A stretch of DNA of 64,000 nucleotides from contig OZ029913.1 of the NCBI GenBank assembly GCA_964023275.1, forward strand, positions 44,020,757 to 44,084,756, written 5' to 3'. The position numbers and the translations under genes were made by a program. This DNA comes from Norana najaformis (lineage: Eukaryota; Annelida; Clitellata; Crassiclitellata; Hormogastridae). Position 1 is the stretch's first letter, and the number at the start of each line of letters is the position of its first letter. The notes under the pieces are model-generated. The model was given only the letters and a program-made list of their open reading frames with translations. It did not search any database and had not been told where the DNA came from. Positions 10,501-21,785 of the stretch are shown piece by piece.

Positions 10501-12735
10501 ATAGGACTTTGCTCATACTATCGACGTTTCATACCAGAATTCGCGGTGATTGCCCAACCGCTCCACTTCCTTACTAGGAAGAATGTTCCGTTTCGATGGA
10601 CCGATGAATGCCAAGAGGCTTTCGAGGAACTAAAACGAAGGCTTGTTACTTCACCAGTATTGGCACTACCCAACGATGATGGGCAGTATATATTGGACAC
10701 GGATGCCTCCGCTTATGCCATCGGAGCGGTGTTATCACAAGTGCAGGAAGGACAAGAAAAAGTGATCTCCTATGCAAGCAGACTATTATCGTCGGCAGAG
10801 CGAAATTATAATGTGACCAGAAGAGAATTGCTAGCTGTGGTCTACTTTCTCAAAGAGTTCCGTCAGTACCTGTTGGGCAGAAAATTCCTCCTGCGGACGG
10901 ACCATTCCGCGCTTCAGTGGTTGCGCAGAACTCCGGAACCGATTGGTCAGCAGGCTCGATGGTTGGAGACGATAGAAGAGTTTGACTTAGAAATTTGTCA
11001 CCGAGCAGGGACAAAACACGGGAATGCAGATGCCATGTCCAGGGGCCCGTCTGAAGGACAGTGTATTGAAGACGACAGTAAACGATTGATGGGAGAGGCG
11101 GCGTGGGTACGTCCTATCGAAGAGGTACCGCCCGCAGATTTGACCGATGGAAATTCAGGCCAGGAAGCTGGTTGGACTAAAGAGATTCTACGAAGAGAAC
11201 AGCAGAACGATCGTAGTATTGGTCCAGTTCTTAGTTGGAAGGAGTCCAATCACCATCCAACCGAACAAGAACTCTCGCCTTCTTGCGAAGAAATCAAAGT
11301 AATGGTGAGCAACTGGAATCAGTTGGAAGTGCTTCAAGGCGTGTTGCACAGAGGCTGGGTTCAAGGCAGTACCGGGCAAGTTGAACGTTATCAGTTGGTC
11401 GTACCCTTATCTCGACGAAAGGAGATGCTTGAATTGACGCATGGAAGTTTCGCTGGAGGACACTTTGGGATCCGTAAGAGCATGAGCCAGTTACAACGTC
11501 GGGCATTTTGGCCAGGCTGGAAGGACGATGTTAGACGGTTTTGTCAACGTTGTGATCGCTGTGCTCGGTATAGACGAGAAAAGCCACCAAGACAGGGTTA
11601 TTTGCAGAGTCCGCTGGTAGGTGAGCCAATGGAGAGATTTGGAATTGATATTACTGGACCACACCCGGTATCCAGCAAAGGGAACAAATATATCCTGACC
11701 GCGATAGATTATTTCTCTCGTTGGGCTGAAGCACTACCTATTAGAAACCAAGAGGCCGTGACTGTGGCAGAAACTCTAATGGTGCACGTCTTTTCTCGAT
11801 TCGGTATGCCACGCCAGATATTGACGGATCAAGGACCGTGTTTCGAATCAGCCCTGTTCAAAGAGCTGTGTAAACTGATGGAGATTGATAAAATACGGAC
11901 GACTCCCTATCGGCCGTCGGGCAACGGAATGATCGAAAGGTTTCACCGAACCCTGAACATGTTGATCGGGAAAGTGGTATCGGAACGACAGAAGGACTGG
12001 GACGTTCATGTACCATATGTGATGGCGGCATATCGGTCGACGGAACATGAAGCTACCCAAAGAACTCCTAATTTCCTGTTCTTGGGAAGAGAGAATCATA
12101 CGCCATTAGATTTGATTCTTGCCCAGATAGTGGAACGTGAGAGTTCTTCCTACGGTAACCTGGAAGAATATGTGGATAAACAGAAAGAGAAAATGGAAAC
12201 TGCTTATCGTCTAGTACGGCAGCAACTGAAGAGAACTGCAGAAAGAAAGAAGAAAACGTATGACTTACGAGTGAGACCTAGTCAGTTTTCATATGGAGAT
12301 TGGGTTTACTATTACTACCCTCGGCTTAGGAGCGGAAGGAAAGCAAAATGGGCCCGATTCTACACGGGACCATTCTTGATTGTTCAAGTTCTAAGTCCGG
12401 TGTTATATCGGATACAGAAGAATTCCAAAGCCACACCACTGGTGGTACACGTCGATAAATTGAAGCCTTATCACGGTAAACCTCCGAAGACTTGGTTACC
12501 AGAGAAAGAGGATAACCATATTGTCGACGTCGGAAATTTAGAAGTCCTGTCTCGAGAGCAAGAACCGGAGGTTGAATTGGAGGACCCTCAAGGCACCTCG
12601 GCGGAATTGACTGTTCCCGAGACGTGTAACGAAGCGAATCCTCCGGAATTAACTGTTCCTGAAACATGCAACGAAGTAAACCCTCCTCGACGACCAATTC
12701 GGCCGCCTCGTTGGATGGATGATTACTATTGTTAG
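7519..12735 (+). CDS. gag-pol: Gag-Pol polyprotein of the Ty3/Gypsy element
   Basis: A single open frame of 1738 codons. A charged N-terminus leads into a retrotransposon Gag/capsid region (about residues 155-320; WDMGAHQNVTWHELVERL). A CCHC zinc knuckle follows at about 420-433 (CYICRQKGHIKRFC). The aspartic protease has DSG at about 486. The reverse transcriptase has YLDD at about 913-916, and RNase H starts at DTDAS near 1060. The integrase has a zinc-binding H-H-C-C domain from about 1308 and a D,D-35-E core near 1377, 1437 and 1473. A short C-terminal domain rich in prolines follows; I see no clear chromodomain. Gag and Pol share one frame, as in many Gypsy elements, so no frameshift is needed. 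The product copies the element's RNA and inserts the DNA into the genome. Confidence 0.95.
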   Translation: MSRESQRRGIYPETGRDTFASGAPVKYERRCEDRETDRDLSAWEATRERRSAGQDTEFKERSHFDMKAMRDIGGRGRRRTDNGESSQRFRTKVKVADFGNSEGHVTDHHRSTLSSAEESEPSDREITTRNYKKRMEKTRITEKRNGKATDRGIRIKLEKYDGKTAVAAFLAKFEVCARCNAWSDQEKADQLMCALTGPASQLLWDMGAHQNVTWHELVERLKARYGSEDQTSLYRMKLRTYRQAPGESLSNVVQEIRRLMALAYPGPTSDIVETVACDAFIDALANQDLAQKVREKEPDNLEAAYKHAVRLDAYGRSSSQATDIDRRHGRIKVTREDRKSSVADEQQNRRLEDLEREIKNLSKEIGRFTSKQDPSLVPGKPQEREGGLEGGADGQRKTDTNGTQKRLFPQGRLRNPDIECYICRQKGHIKRFCPQRVSETGRESSNNEPPKAEHIQEEVQNRLVKGSRMAYVVARLEGKRLHCLMDSGSEMSLVPRRLVLSTELTPSEIKVDGETTLEIRIGKKLYQLPCLVTDQVTEVILGLSWLESNQARWDFASRSVWLGSERIPLKEAVAESMCRRVVVQEDTVVPPRSEVDVPASVVYPHFREDNGDWTTVPAELTTDLMIGRTLVTGKEPKVWIRMLNVGNKNSVVKKRTECWLERVELIDAEAKQSREEQKNTEEETPSKVRMVTGVTEQPNKPEAEQVLKRLWEEVPPDVSEDERRRLRELVLSYSTTFSLSESDHGFTSIIQHEIDTQQEKPVRQPLRRQPLSMLPEIDRQVEDMLNQGIVEPSMSDWASNVVMVKKKDGSMRFCVDYRQLNLKTRKDAHPLPLIRESLDTLGGARWYSTFDLRSGYHQMALHPRDKHKTAFVTRRGSFQFRVLPFGLCNSPASFCRLMNLVLTGLNYDICLVYLDDIIVFSRDVETHMRRLEMVFRRLREYNLKLKPSKCHLLQQKVLFLGHILSDEGVATDPNKVKAVEDWTVPRNLRQVRSFIGLCSYYRRFIPEFAVIAQPLHFLTRKNVPFRWTDECQEAFEELKRRLVTSPVLALPNDDGQYILDTDASAYAIGAVLSQVQEGQEKVISYASRLLSSAERNYNVTRRELLAVVYFLKEFRQYLLGRKFLLRTDHSALQWLRRTPEPIGQQARWLETIEEFDLEICHRAGTKHGNADAMSRGPSEGQCIEDDSKRLMGEAAWVRPIEEVPPADLTDGNSGQEAGWTKEILRREQQNDRSIGPVLSWKESNHHPTEQELSPSCEEIKVMVSNWNQLEVLQGVLHRGWVQGSTGQVERYQLVVPLSRRKEMLELTHGSFAGGHFGIRKSMSQLQRRAFWPGWKDDVRRFCQRCDRCARYRREKPPRQGYLQSPLVGEPMERFGIDITGPHPVSSKGNKYILTAIDYFSRWAEALPIRNQEAVTVAETLMVHVFSRFGMPRQILTDQGPCFESALFKELCKLMEIDKIRTTPYRPSGNGMIERFHRTLNMLIGKVVSERQKDWDVHVPYVMAAYRSTEHEATQRTPNFLFLGRENHTPLDLILAQIVERESSSYGNLEEYVDKQKEKMETAYRLVRQQLKRTAERKKKTYDLRVRPSQFSYGDWVYYYYPRLRSGRKAKWARFYTGPFLIVQVLSPVLYRIQKNSKATPLVVHVDKLKPYHGKPPKTWLPEKEDNHIVDVGNLEVLSREQEPEVELEDPQGTSAELTVPETCNEANPPELTVPETCNEVNPPRRPIRPPRWMDDYYC

Positions 12736-14081
12736 ATACAACGGCGAGTGATTCTTAAGAGTGACTTTCGAAGCTACCGAAAGAAAACAAGAGTCCCTTC
12801 GCGAGGACAATGATAACCGCTTAATTGCGGGAATTTATACGACTGTTTTCGAATACTGAATGTTTAGTTTGCTTTTGATGAGAATTTTCGTTTGGACTGC
12901 TGTATTACGTATGGTTACGATGTACGGTATTAGGTATCGCTTAATTGCGGGGGTTTTACGAACTATTTTCGGAAAGCGATTTTTGTGTTTCCTTTTGATG
13001 AGAATTTCGTTTTAAATGTCATGGACTGTTCAAGAATGCGTTCTGAGTTTCTTTTGATCATAAATGTTGTGTGCAATATCTTAGTACTCAAATGTGTAAA
13101 GACTTGGGGTACTAGATACCGCTTCATTGCGGAGGGTTTAAGACTGTGTTGCAGTGCAAGTTTTATGTATCTATTTGATGACAGTTTTCATTTAGATCGT
13201 GTTAGTATGTTTGTGTAACGATGGCGATCTATTGTTTTAACTGCTGAGTTCGTGTTTAATAGAAAGTTCTGTGATGAATTTGAGAACCGTTGAAGTTCGA
13301 TTACATTTTCAAAGTGTGAATTTTAAAGTTTTGATGTACATAATTTCGACTGGACATTGTTTGTATATCAATTGTAAATGCTGTCGTAACTAGTCGCCGG
13401 ATTGGCTGACACTTGTATTGCGGTAGAGATGTCTGTTAGCTTGCGATTACGAGAAGATGCTGTATCATTGTACTGTTGTGAAATATATGATGAAAATGAA
13501 AAAAAAATTAAGAAAAGAAAAGAAAACGTATATGTGAAGGCCGCGGAGCAATTACGGGATCTAGTTGTTTTCCCGGGTTTTCAGTTCTTTAATTTTGGAG
13601 TAGTGATGGAGTTGGTGCGTATTGACAGGATCGGGAGATAGTTGGTGACTTTTCTCTCCTTGGTCTCCTTGCCAGTTGTGGTTAGGTAGAGCTCAGTTTC
13701 ATGACAGAGGGCCACGTTAAGGTTGGTGATCTGGTGAACTGGACAGGTTGCCAGTAGGGTGGAGGTTTGAGTCTCTTGCACAAGTAACTAGGCTGTCGTT
13801 AGTGCGGTTGCAGTAGAGTTAGAGCACTGGGCGTATGGGCTGTAAGCTCACCCAGTTGTTGAGGCTCGCAACGTTAGCTGGCGTACGTGCATGGTTGCAG
13901 AGGTTCTCGGTTCTGAGATTGAGTACTGGTCGGAGTAAGTCGTCCAGATGACCGAGGTTTTCCGCCCTATAACCAAGGGTATATTGGTTCCTTGCTCTCT
14001 AATTGGAACTGGGTTAGAGATGTTTCTGTGTCACGTTTGATTAAGGTCCCCGGTTTTGTCCGAGATGCTCCGCATCTAAGT
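12736..14081 (+). other. 3' non-coding region of the Ty3/Gypsy element
   Basis: 1.35 kb between the polyprotein frame and the polypurine tract. It has no envelope-like frame. Three diverged repeats start with CCGCTTAATTGCGG-like text at about 12817, 12937 and 13118; each is followed by a TTTTGATGAGAATTTTC-like segment. The rest is T- and G-rich with no recognised signal. Confidence 0.7.
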
Positions 14082-14094
14082 AAGGTGGGGAGAG
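14082..14094 (+). promoter_or_regulatory. Polypurine tract
   Basis: AAGGTGGGGAGAG directly abuts the start of the 3' LTR. This is the place and composition expected for the plus-strand primer of an LTR element. Confidence 0.75.
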
Positions 14095-16422
14095 TGTGGC
14101 GGATCGGCCACAAGGCAAGACTGCTGGAAAAAGGCAGGAGTATCTATGACGCGCTTTAGGTAGCCGCTGAGTGCTACGATTGTGTGCGCGGTTCGGCCGC
14201 GTTAGCTGCATAGAATTTTAAGGAATTAAATTTTATTAAATTTAAGCTTAATCTAATAATAGCTTAATAATTAGGTCGTGGAAAATTCTTAGTGTCATTT
14301 TATTAAAGTAACGAGCAAAATTGTTGAAATTTATAGGCTCTAAAACGCTTGTATTAAGGCAAGTAATGAGTAAAAGTTAGACACCTTTATTTACGTTTTA
14401 TCGATCGTGCTAGTATATAAGCAAACCGCCGTAAATTTAAAAATGGGGCTTGAATAAGAGGTGTCGTGTGGTGATTTGCTATAGACGTGAAGGATGGAAG
14501 CATGCCTTCATACATACAGTGAAGGATGGAAGCGTGCCTTCATACATACAGTGAAGGATGGTAGCGTGCCTTCACATATACCACAGTACAGGAGGTGCGA
14601 TGCGGGCCTCCTGAAAACAGAGTGAAGGATGGTTGCGAGCCTTCACGGGAACGAGTCCGAGTCAGTGAAATCATAGCGTATACAAATACACGGACGAGGG
14701 TGACGTCCGGAGAAGCCCGTGTTCGATCTGGTCCCGGTTACGATCAAATATACGGACGGGAAAAGTCCGGTAAAAGACTAATCTGTGCGCTCCCGGCGGG
14801 ACGACCGAGATAATCACTGTCTGGTTTCGGGCTGACGGCGTCGATCCGGTTAGAGGCGAGGGCCCCCTCTACCGTAGATCGCGGGGCGGCCTTAGCCACG
14901 ACGGTGAACGTTGAGGTTGGACAGAACCCGGGGAAAGACCCCGTTCGTAAGAAATAAATACAGGTCTGTGGCAAGTAACGGGTTGGCATCGGGAAGCCTA
15001 CCCAAGTAGTCGGCGAGTGTCAAATAAAACAGGCCCGCGCAAAACAAGTGGGAAAGTTGCGGAAACTACCCCTTTCTTTGGCCGCGTAAGAGAGAAATCG
15101 GATCGGTGCGCTCCCGGGAACATCGCAGCCGTTACGAACCAATCTGTCTGATTTCGGACTGGCTCCGCGTTGGACCAGCAGGGCTGGGGCCCACCCTGTT
15201 GGAAAGTCGCGAGACGGTCGAGTAAGTCATCATAGTTGGAAAATGGAGGCTGAGCGAAGATCGGGGAAAGATGCGGCGACAGGTCTGTGTGAATTCAAGG
15301 GGTAGCAATTGCCGTAAAAGATAACTGGTGCCGTAATACTTGTCCGTGCGCTCCTGAGGAGGTCGCAACCAAAGCAAACCAATTTGTCTGATTTCTGACT
15401 GGCTCCGCGTTGGTCCCGCAGGGTTTGGGCCCGCCTTGTTGGAACGTCGCGAGACGGTCGAGTAAGTCACGATAGTTGGAAGATAACAGGTTGTGCGAAA
15501 CTCGGGGAAAGATGCGGCCGCGGTTCTCCCGGTCGAAATTCAGAGAGCGGGATACGGGAAGACCCGCGGAAAAACCAACGCAGACCAAGTAAAGTCCCGG
15601 TACGTAAGAGACCGGATCATGTAACGCAGACCAAGAAAATACCCGGTACAAAAATAGTCCGGGTCGGTTCCCCGATAACACCGGGGTCGAAACGGGAAGA
15701 TACCGACTCCTCTATATTGCTTGTCGCCACACACTGATCAGAGGGCTGACTGAAGTGCGGGGAAGGGCCCCCTCGTGCGTAGGTCGGTACGAAGGTTGGT
15801 GTGTTTTACAGAAGGTTAGAGAGGGGACCTTCTTTTCAGTGTTCCATAGGGGTATCCTATCCCCTGAATCACTGTTGGTCGATAGTTGCCAACAGAGATC
15901 TGGTGCGGAAATCCTATACACGGAAATGGAGCGAGATATTGGGAAGACGTGTCGCCCAATATCCTTGTGCCTAGGGCGGAAAGACACAGAGGCTCGTTGT
16001 AAGACTTCCCTGTTCCTGGAAATGAGAAAGCGACTGGTGTCTCAGAATATTGGCGGTAGCGGGCGAGTTACAAGATGTAAAATGGTGGTTACGAGAAAGT
16101 CCTCACACAAAAAAGGGAACGACTATTGCCGGTAAAAGAACGAACCCTGTTCTGAGTAAAGGCCATCCTCAGGACGTCGCCCATCCGGCGACCGTGGAAG
16201 AGGCAGAGTCGGATCCCGAGACCGAGTGTTAGTGTTGACTTCTTAAGGAAGCGGCCCATCCTGAAACTTCCTTAGAGAGAACAGACGATACGGGCAGAGG
16301 CGGTATGGAGAGGTCATTTTACAGTGAAAATATAAGGGGCAGTGAGGCGGGTGGCTCCGAGCGTAGAACTGGGCTGGAGTACCCCACCCCGTGGACAGTT
16401 AGCCCGACCGGAAAACGCCACA
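14095..16422 (+). repeat. 3' LTR of the Ty3/Gypsy element
   Basis: This is the right direct repeat, about 2.33 kb. It starts TGTGGCG and ends CGCCACA, so its ends are exact inverted repeats of one another. It is nearly identical to 4203-6515, including the TATA box, the polyadenylation signals and all stem-loops. Confidence 0.95.
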
Positions 16423-16545
16423 TATACATATATATATACATATATATACATATATATAGATTCATATCTAATTCATATCTTGATACACATGTTTACCAGT
16501 TGATAGGCTGATACACGTATTTACCTGTGGATATTTTGCTAATCT
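16423..16545 (+). repeat. AT repeat and right half of the ~28-bp minisatellite
   Basis: A TATACATA run (to about 16457) is followed by units such as GTTTACCAGTTGATAGGCTG and GTATTTACCTGTGGATATTT. These match the array at 3965-4202, showing that the LTR element split one minisatellite. Confidence 0.85.
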
Positions 16546-17455
16546 TTCCAGTCTTATGTCTTGCGGATCTTCGTTTCTTTTGTGTATTGGGACGATTGCC
16601 GATTTTCCCAGTCTTCTGGAATTTCTCTGACTTCTTGGATATTTGTAACAAAGAGCGTTACAGCTTAACAGCTGTTTATCCTATTCCTTGAAGCAGTTCC
16701 GTAGTGATCCCACCAATATCTGCGGCTTTATTCTTCTATGTTTTTTTCTTTCCTTCAAAAGTCGTGGCACTTCATATCATATCTATTGGTCATAAGGCTT
16801 TTAAGAAGCCCGTCTAATTACATTGTTGGCCACTGTTTGCATTCCTCGTTGTATGGTTTCCACATGCCTTCTATGCTGTTTTGATCACTGATCCATATGT
16901 TCTCTCTAACTCCTCTTCATACTTCTGTTGGAATTCTTCATTCTGCAGTTTTTGGTAGCGCACTCGACGTTCTCTGTTGGTCAAATTCCTCTCCTTAGCC
17001 TCATCTTTAAGTTGGCCATTATTAGCTTGTGATCAGAACCAATTTGAGCGTCGAATGATATGCAATTTGTTATGTTTGAGTTCTAGCTTCTGTTTATTGC
17101 AATAGTCGATCATGAATGATGCGATGGATACTTGGAATCTCATCGAAAGACAAGAAAAGAAATGAGTATATCAGGCAGATATCGGAAGTGGCATGTATAT
17201 CTAACAAGGTACGAAAAGCCAGGTTGAGTTGGTATGGTCATGTGATGAGGACAGAGGAGGAAAGTTGTATTAAAAGAATTATGAGAGCAGAGGTTTACGC
17301 AGTCGGGGACGACAAAAGGAAAGATGGGGAGACAGGATTTAGCAAGACCTAAAGCTCCTCAGCCTGAAGAAGGAAGATAAGATACTGGAAATAGAAACAA
17401 ATGGAAAAGAAGGATCCATGTGGCTGACCCCTCCCACAGCAGGGATTAATTCCAG
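16546..17455 (+). mobile_element. RTE-like LINE fossil with inverted 5' part
   Basis: From 17116 the plus strand reads RWILGISSKDKKRNEYIRQI, then ARLSWYGHVMRTEEESCIKR, the C-terminal part of an RTE-like reverse transcriptase. After a frame shift it continues toward NKWKRRIHVADPSHS near 17440. From about 17104 back to 16546 the minus strand reads MIDYCNKQKLEL, then LKDEAKERNLTNRERRVRYQ, then GKSAIVPIHKRNEDPQD, the end of the endonuclease, the linker and the start of the reverse transcriptase. The two halves meet head to head near 17104. This is the pattern left by twin priming. Stops and shifts make it dead. Confidence 0.75.
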
Positions 17456-18190
17456 CTAGAAGGAAATTCGATCAAGTTATGTGTCTTTCCGTCGGTGATA
17501 TTCACATCCAAATCCTCTGTCGTTTCTTTTGTTCGAAAATGTATTCAGTAATTTCAGGTCGTTTGCAACACAGAACTGAAGGAGTTTCTTCCTCTATCGT
17601 TCACGTCACCCCATATGTTATACATATTCGTGGACTAATTGGAGATTTAAACCACGCACTGTTGAGTTTTATCGTTTTTAAAATAAATTTCATGAGACTT
17701 TGTCACGCAAAGCAGCCATAATTATTTTACTATAACAGCATGTTTGCCTTTGAGTTCACTGTTTAAATGGCAATCTTTAAATGTTGCTGTAGAGCTTTTC
17801 TGGTGTACACGAAGTCATCCGAAACGATTGAAGGCATGTTATATTATTTCTGAGGTATTCAGTACCTCCGTCACTGGCTTTAGGTCCCTCAGCGCAGCCA
17901 CTCTAAACTTATATTTCTCAGTGCTGGGTCTGAGATAGTGCGGGTTCGTGCCTGTTGAGGACAAATTGTTTGCTCACTTTTCTGTCACCAAGCAGCATAA
18001 GTTGGTGTCGGCGTAAGGTGGGAAGTAAACAGCATGACCTGCGATGAACTGGATTCGTCCATTGCCGGCACAACGCAAAAAGGAGGAAATGAGCTCGTGT
18101 CATTCGTTCCATTATGGGACACGGGAGTTTTACTTTCCCTTTCTTTAAGTGCAATGCTGATCAAATTTTTAATTCTTCTCACATTCTCAA
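17456..18190. other. Intergenic stretch, nothing certain
   Basis: Open frames here are short and unlike known proteins. On the minus strand 17800-18100 has long partly open text (for example SEQTICPQQARTRTISD), which may be an unclassified repeat. Confidence 0.4.
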
Positions 18191-18259
18191 TAGGCCTATT
18201 CCATCCTTCGATTTGCGCGTTCTTAATTATACCTCTTTCTAGTCTTCAGTCATTCTTCT

Positions 18260-18735
18260 CTCAGTTCTGTAGCCGTTATGTAGCCTACGCTTCACCAACT
18301 AAAATTCTTCTTAACATCACACCTGTCTTCACATTTCTTACTTCTCCTTTTTCAGTCAGCATACTGTAAATTCCATTCCACCGAGACAGCTCTTCTCTCT
18401 GTCCACAATGACGTTATCGGATCTATGGACAATGATAGCTGCTACTTGCTCTTGTCGACCTATCTCCCGCGTTCAACACAACTGTCGACCTTGCTATCTT
18501 GCTACGTCATCTGGAGCACTTGTTTGGTGTTTCAGGTCTGGCCCTATACTGGTTCCAGTCATATCTTACACTCCCTACTCAGTCGGTCTTGAACATGGAG
18601 CAGTGTCGGATCAGGTACCACTCACCTTTCAAATGGACTCACCCTGAAATTTGGCTTGAAAACGATTTTGTTTAGTGGTTACCAACTACTGATGCCTTGG
18701 ACATTATTACAGTGGCTCTATAAAAGTTTTCAGAC
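18260..18735 (+). mobile_element. L2-like LINE reverse transcriptase fossil
   Basis: The plus strand, across frames, reads KFHSTETALLSVHNDVIGSM, then LLRHLEHLFGVSGLALYWFQ, the fingers and palm of an L2/CR1 enzyme. It passes straight into a LINE 3' end near 18690 (CTGATGCCTTGGACATTATT, then GTGGCTCTATAAAAG). The middle, including the YADD box, is missing, so the copy is internally deleted. Confidence 0.75.
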
Positions 18736-21700
18736 TATATTATATTAGGTCTCCCTGGCTCTCTTAGCTTGACCTTTCCGATTTTTGACCTTGAACCAAG
18801 ACTGATCCAATATCCTGGCTCGCGCTCATTTGATCTGACTAAGCGCCGGTGCATCAGCTCGTGTCCCTAACGCAGGTTTTGTGGCTTGAGAAATTTGGCG
18901 ATTTACATTACTATTAGAATATAATTAGGCTATCTAGGAGGCCATTTTAGTCCCTCATCAGTGGCGCCACTAAACCTGTCCAAACAAATTTAAGAAACGG
19001 TAATCTATCTCTAACTATTGCTGTTGTAAAGTAGAGCGTTCTGACGTAAGCAATGACGTCGAATCAATGATTACCAAGCATTCAAACCGTGAGCCTATAA
19101 TTTCTAAAATTAAGTCGTTAATTTCTTCGAATTAACCTATTCTCTTCTTTCAGTCTCTATCGAAAGCAAAGTATTGATTAGCCTAATCTCCCGTATTGCA
19201 GAATTTTCAATGATCCCTTAAAATCTTGCGATTTTAGGCGCCATACGATGAGCGCTGGTTTGAGATGCAGGCATAGAGCCAAGTAATTTCAATTCAAGTA
19301 AGTTAAAACATTTTAATGTATTGGTATATAAGTAATTAATCTTTTTTACCGCTGAACGCACGCCCACAATTGATAGTGATTAGTGAGTGGGACATTAAAG
19401 TTTAACAATTATGCAGATCGTAATAATTATGCAGAATTCAATCGTAATCGTTAAATCTAAATCTTTAAAGCTCTAGTCTATTTAAACGCTGAGCGCAGCT
19501 TAATCAAGAGCGTTGCATCTATTCAAAAGGTTTGTCCATTGACACCTTGTGGAGAACATGATCCGCTCGCAGGAGATAAGAGGGAAAGGTAGGGTAGCTG
19601 TTAGTGTGATATGTGTAGATTTAGAGAAATGGGAAGGGGGCGGATTGGATACATCAGGCAGGATAAGAATTCTTTAAGAGGTAGATTGTGCTCTGTAAAT
19701 AGTCCTCTTCTAGAATTTTTTTATTGTGAAGGCATCGCATTTTATTATCCTTGCCATTGTGAAAGCACTGATGTGCCTTCTGTTATGCAGTCCTTAATTT
19801 CTGGCAGCTGAGAACTTAAGTAGGTTACTTATTGCGCGTAGTTGAGGAGTTCTTTTTTGTGATTTTTATTAGCAATGCCTTGAGGCCTTAAAATGCAAAT
19901 TTGCATTTATTTTTACTTAAAAGAGGAGTAACCGATATCATCATTTGACATTATTAGTTGTTCATGCGTTTAAAAATTATTAGTATTTAATTTGATTATT
20001 TTAATGATCATTTTTGTAATGTAAAGCAATAAACATTCGCTTATGCAAAATTTTTCGGATGGTGAAAATTCAATGCAATGCAAAAGCATCGGTGGTCAAG
20101 TTTGGGAAGGTTTTCAGTTACAAATAGTCTGCAGACGTTCGCTGTCAGAGGGCGTCTGCAACCTTCAGCTTTACTACAGATCTTTATGGGCCATAGACTC
20201 TGACTGCGTTCTGCTGCCCTTGGAGATATACAGGTTCCACTTCAATACGAGCTCATTGGGCTTTCTCATGCATCAGACCTCTTGGAACAATATTTCTTTA
20301 CACATAGGTGCTGTTTCATACGATTCAACTCAATATAATTCTGTGTTTACCCTAAGCCGCACCTTTTTAGATAATCAGATAGCCATGTAAGCAGCGCTTT
20401 TGAGAGGCAGGGTGTAGCGAAATGGGGACAGAAGGGGACATTTATCTCCGAGCGAAGGGCTGAAAGGGTGCAAAATGAGGGAGGTGATACTCTTAATAAT
20501 GGATGGACAAAGAAAAACATCAGTTCGGCAGCATGATGTTGACAAATTTCATCGTAGAGTGACAACGGGTTTAACACAGCTGGCCAGATGCAAGAGTACA
20601 TTACGGTCTACGATGTCTACTCAGAGTATATTAGTAGCGACTAAAGAGCATTACACTGATATATTTAAGCTGCTCATATTAGGCTAAATATCGCATGCTT
20701 ATCTTAAATAAATGACGAGTTGTTTTGGTAAACCTGCCTCATTCGCTGTCTCCCATGGACGGATCGGGAATTTTGGTCCCGTTCTCGAATCCGCCACTTT
20801 CACACGGGATACTTATTTTCGTCAGGAACTCGCCTTTCTCATGCTTTTACCAATCCAGCCTTTTGTTCACACGCCAGCATTCTGACGAGCAGGTGTGCTC
20901 AGCCCCACATTTACCCCGATACCGAAGAACGAGGGGCATGCATAAAGTCATGTAAACAACCTTTCCCTTCTCAATCCAGCCGCCGTGAGGCCGATGTACA
21001 GCATGAAATACAGCAGGACATCGAAGACCGACCTGCCGAGTTCTTATCGTTATGTATGATTTATAGTGCTTGTCTGATATCTACTTGGCTGTCATTTGGA
21101 AAAGGTACTTAGATACGTAACTTGGAAATTCAGATCAATTAACACTTTAATAAGTGAGTTCAAGCAAACTGCGACAGCTTTACGGGTACCAATATAGGCC
21201 TAAGCTTGTGCAGCTACTGTCTCAAAGTTGAGAAGATACTGCATTTAAATCAGGCCACTTACCTTCGTACGTTGCTTCACCTCTCATATTAAAAATATTC
21301 CAACCGATCATCGGATTGCCAGACTCGTGTTGTATCACAAATCGGAACAGCACTGGGCCCCAGTGCCTTCTGGGTAACTAGTCTGAGGTTTTGAAGTTCG
21401 CTTCCCTCACCATTCGCTCCGATAATTTTCCGTGACAATTGAAGTCTACGCTCAAAACTCGACTTTACCAACTTTCTTTTCCACTTTTACCCGCCCTTTG
21501 ATTTCAAACGTCTTTTCCCCGGTTAGGCGCCCCAGATTTCCGCTTTAGCAACACACACGCTACACATAGGCCTACTGCAAGTGGTGACCAGTCTAGTTGT
21601 ATGAGAACTGCTTGCTTACTTATGAACTTCTGCTCCAACTGAAAACCGTTTTGATTAAGACAAATGATGCTACTATTGTGCCTTTGCCTATTCCCCAACC

Positions 21701-21740
21701 TGTAAGACATATGCAGAATAAGAAACTTTACACAAACCGA
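18736..21740. other. Intergenic stretch upstream of the galactosyltransferase gene
   Basis: No exon, RNA or element could be recognised. Composition is AT-rich and unremarkable. Open frames at 20043-20390 and 20725-20955 are short and without domains. The promoter and first exon of the gene at 21.8 kb may lie here. Confidence 0.4.
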
Positions 21741-21763
21741 ACATGTTTCTTATTTTCATCTAG
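21741..21763 (+). promoter_or_regulatory. 3' splice site ahead of the galactosyltransferase start
   Basis: A pyrimidine-rich TTTCTTATTTTCATCTAG ends at 21763, 22 bases before the ATG at 21786. It fits a normal acceptor, so the gene probably has a spliced 5' untranslated exon upstream even though its coding part is in one exon. Confidence 0.6.
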
Positions 21764-21785
21764 GGGATTGTAGACTTGCTGCGCC

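Larger units (their letters stand above)
4203..16422 (+). mobile_element. Ty3/Gypsy LTR retrotransposon, whole-looking and recent
   Basis: The element is 12.2 kb with two long direct LTRs. A 4-base TATA flanks both ends, although in AT-repeat context that is weak as a target duplication. Internal parts in order: primer-binding-site-like sequence, a leader of about 1 kb with a small open frame, one long Gag-Pol frame, a 1.36-kb non-coding tail and a polypurine tract. Pol order is protease, reverse transcriptase, RNase H, integrase, which is the Ty3/Gypsy order. No envelope frame is visible. The LTRs are almost identical over 2.3 kb, so insertion was very recent on an evolutionary scale. I see no break in the main frame. 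Confidence 0.95.

Noticed and set aside
12985-13641. Possible envelope gene downstream of Gag-Pol
   Set aside because: The two plus-strand frames are under 80 codons, with no signal peptide, cleavage site or membrane anchor pattern. The region looks non-coding.
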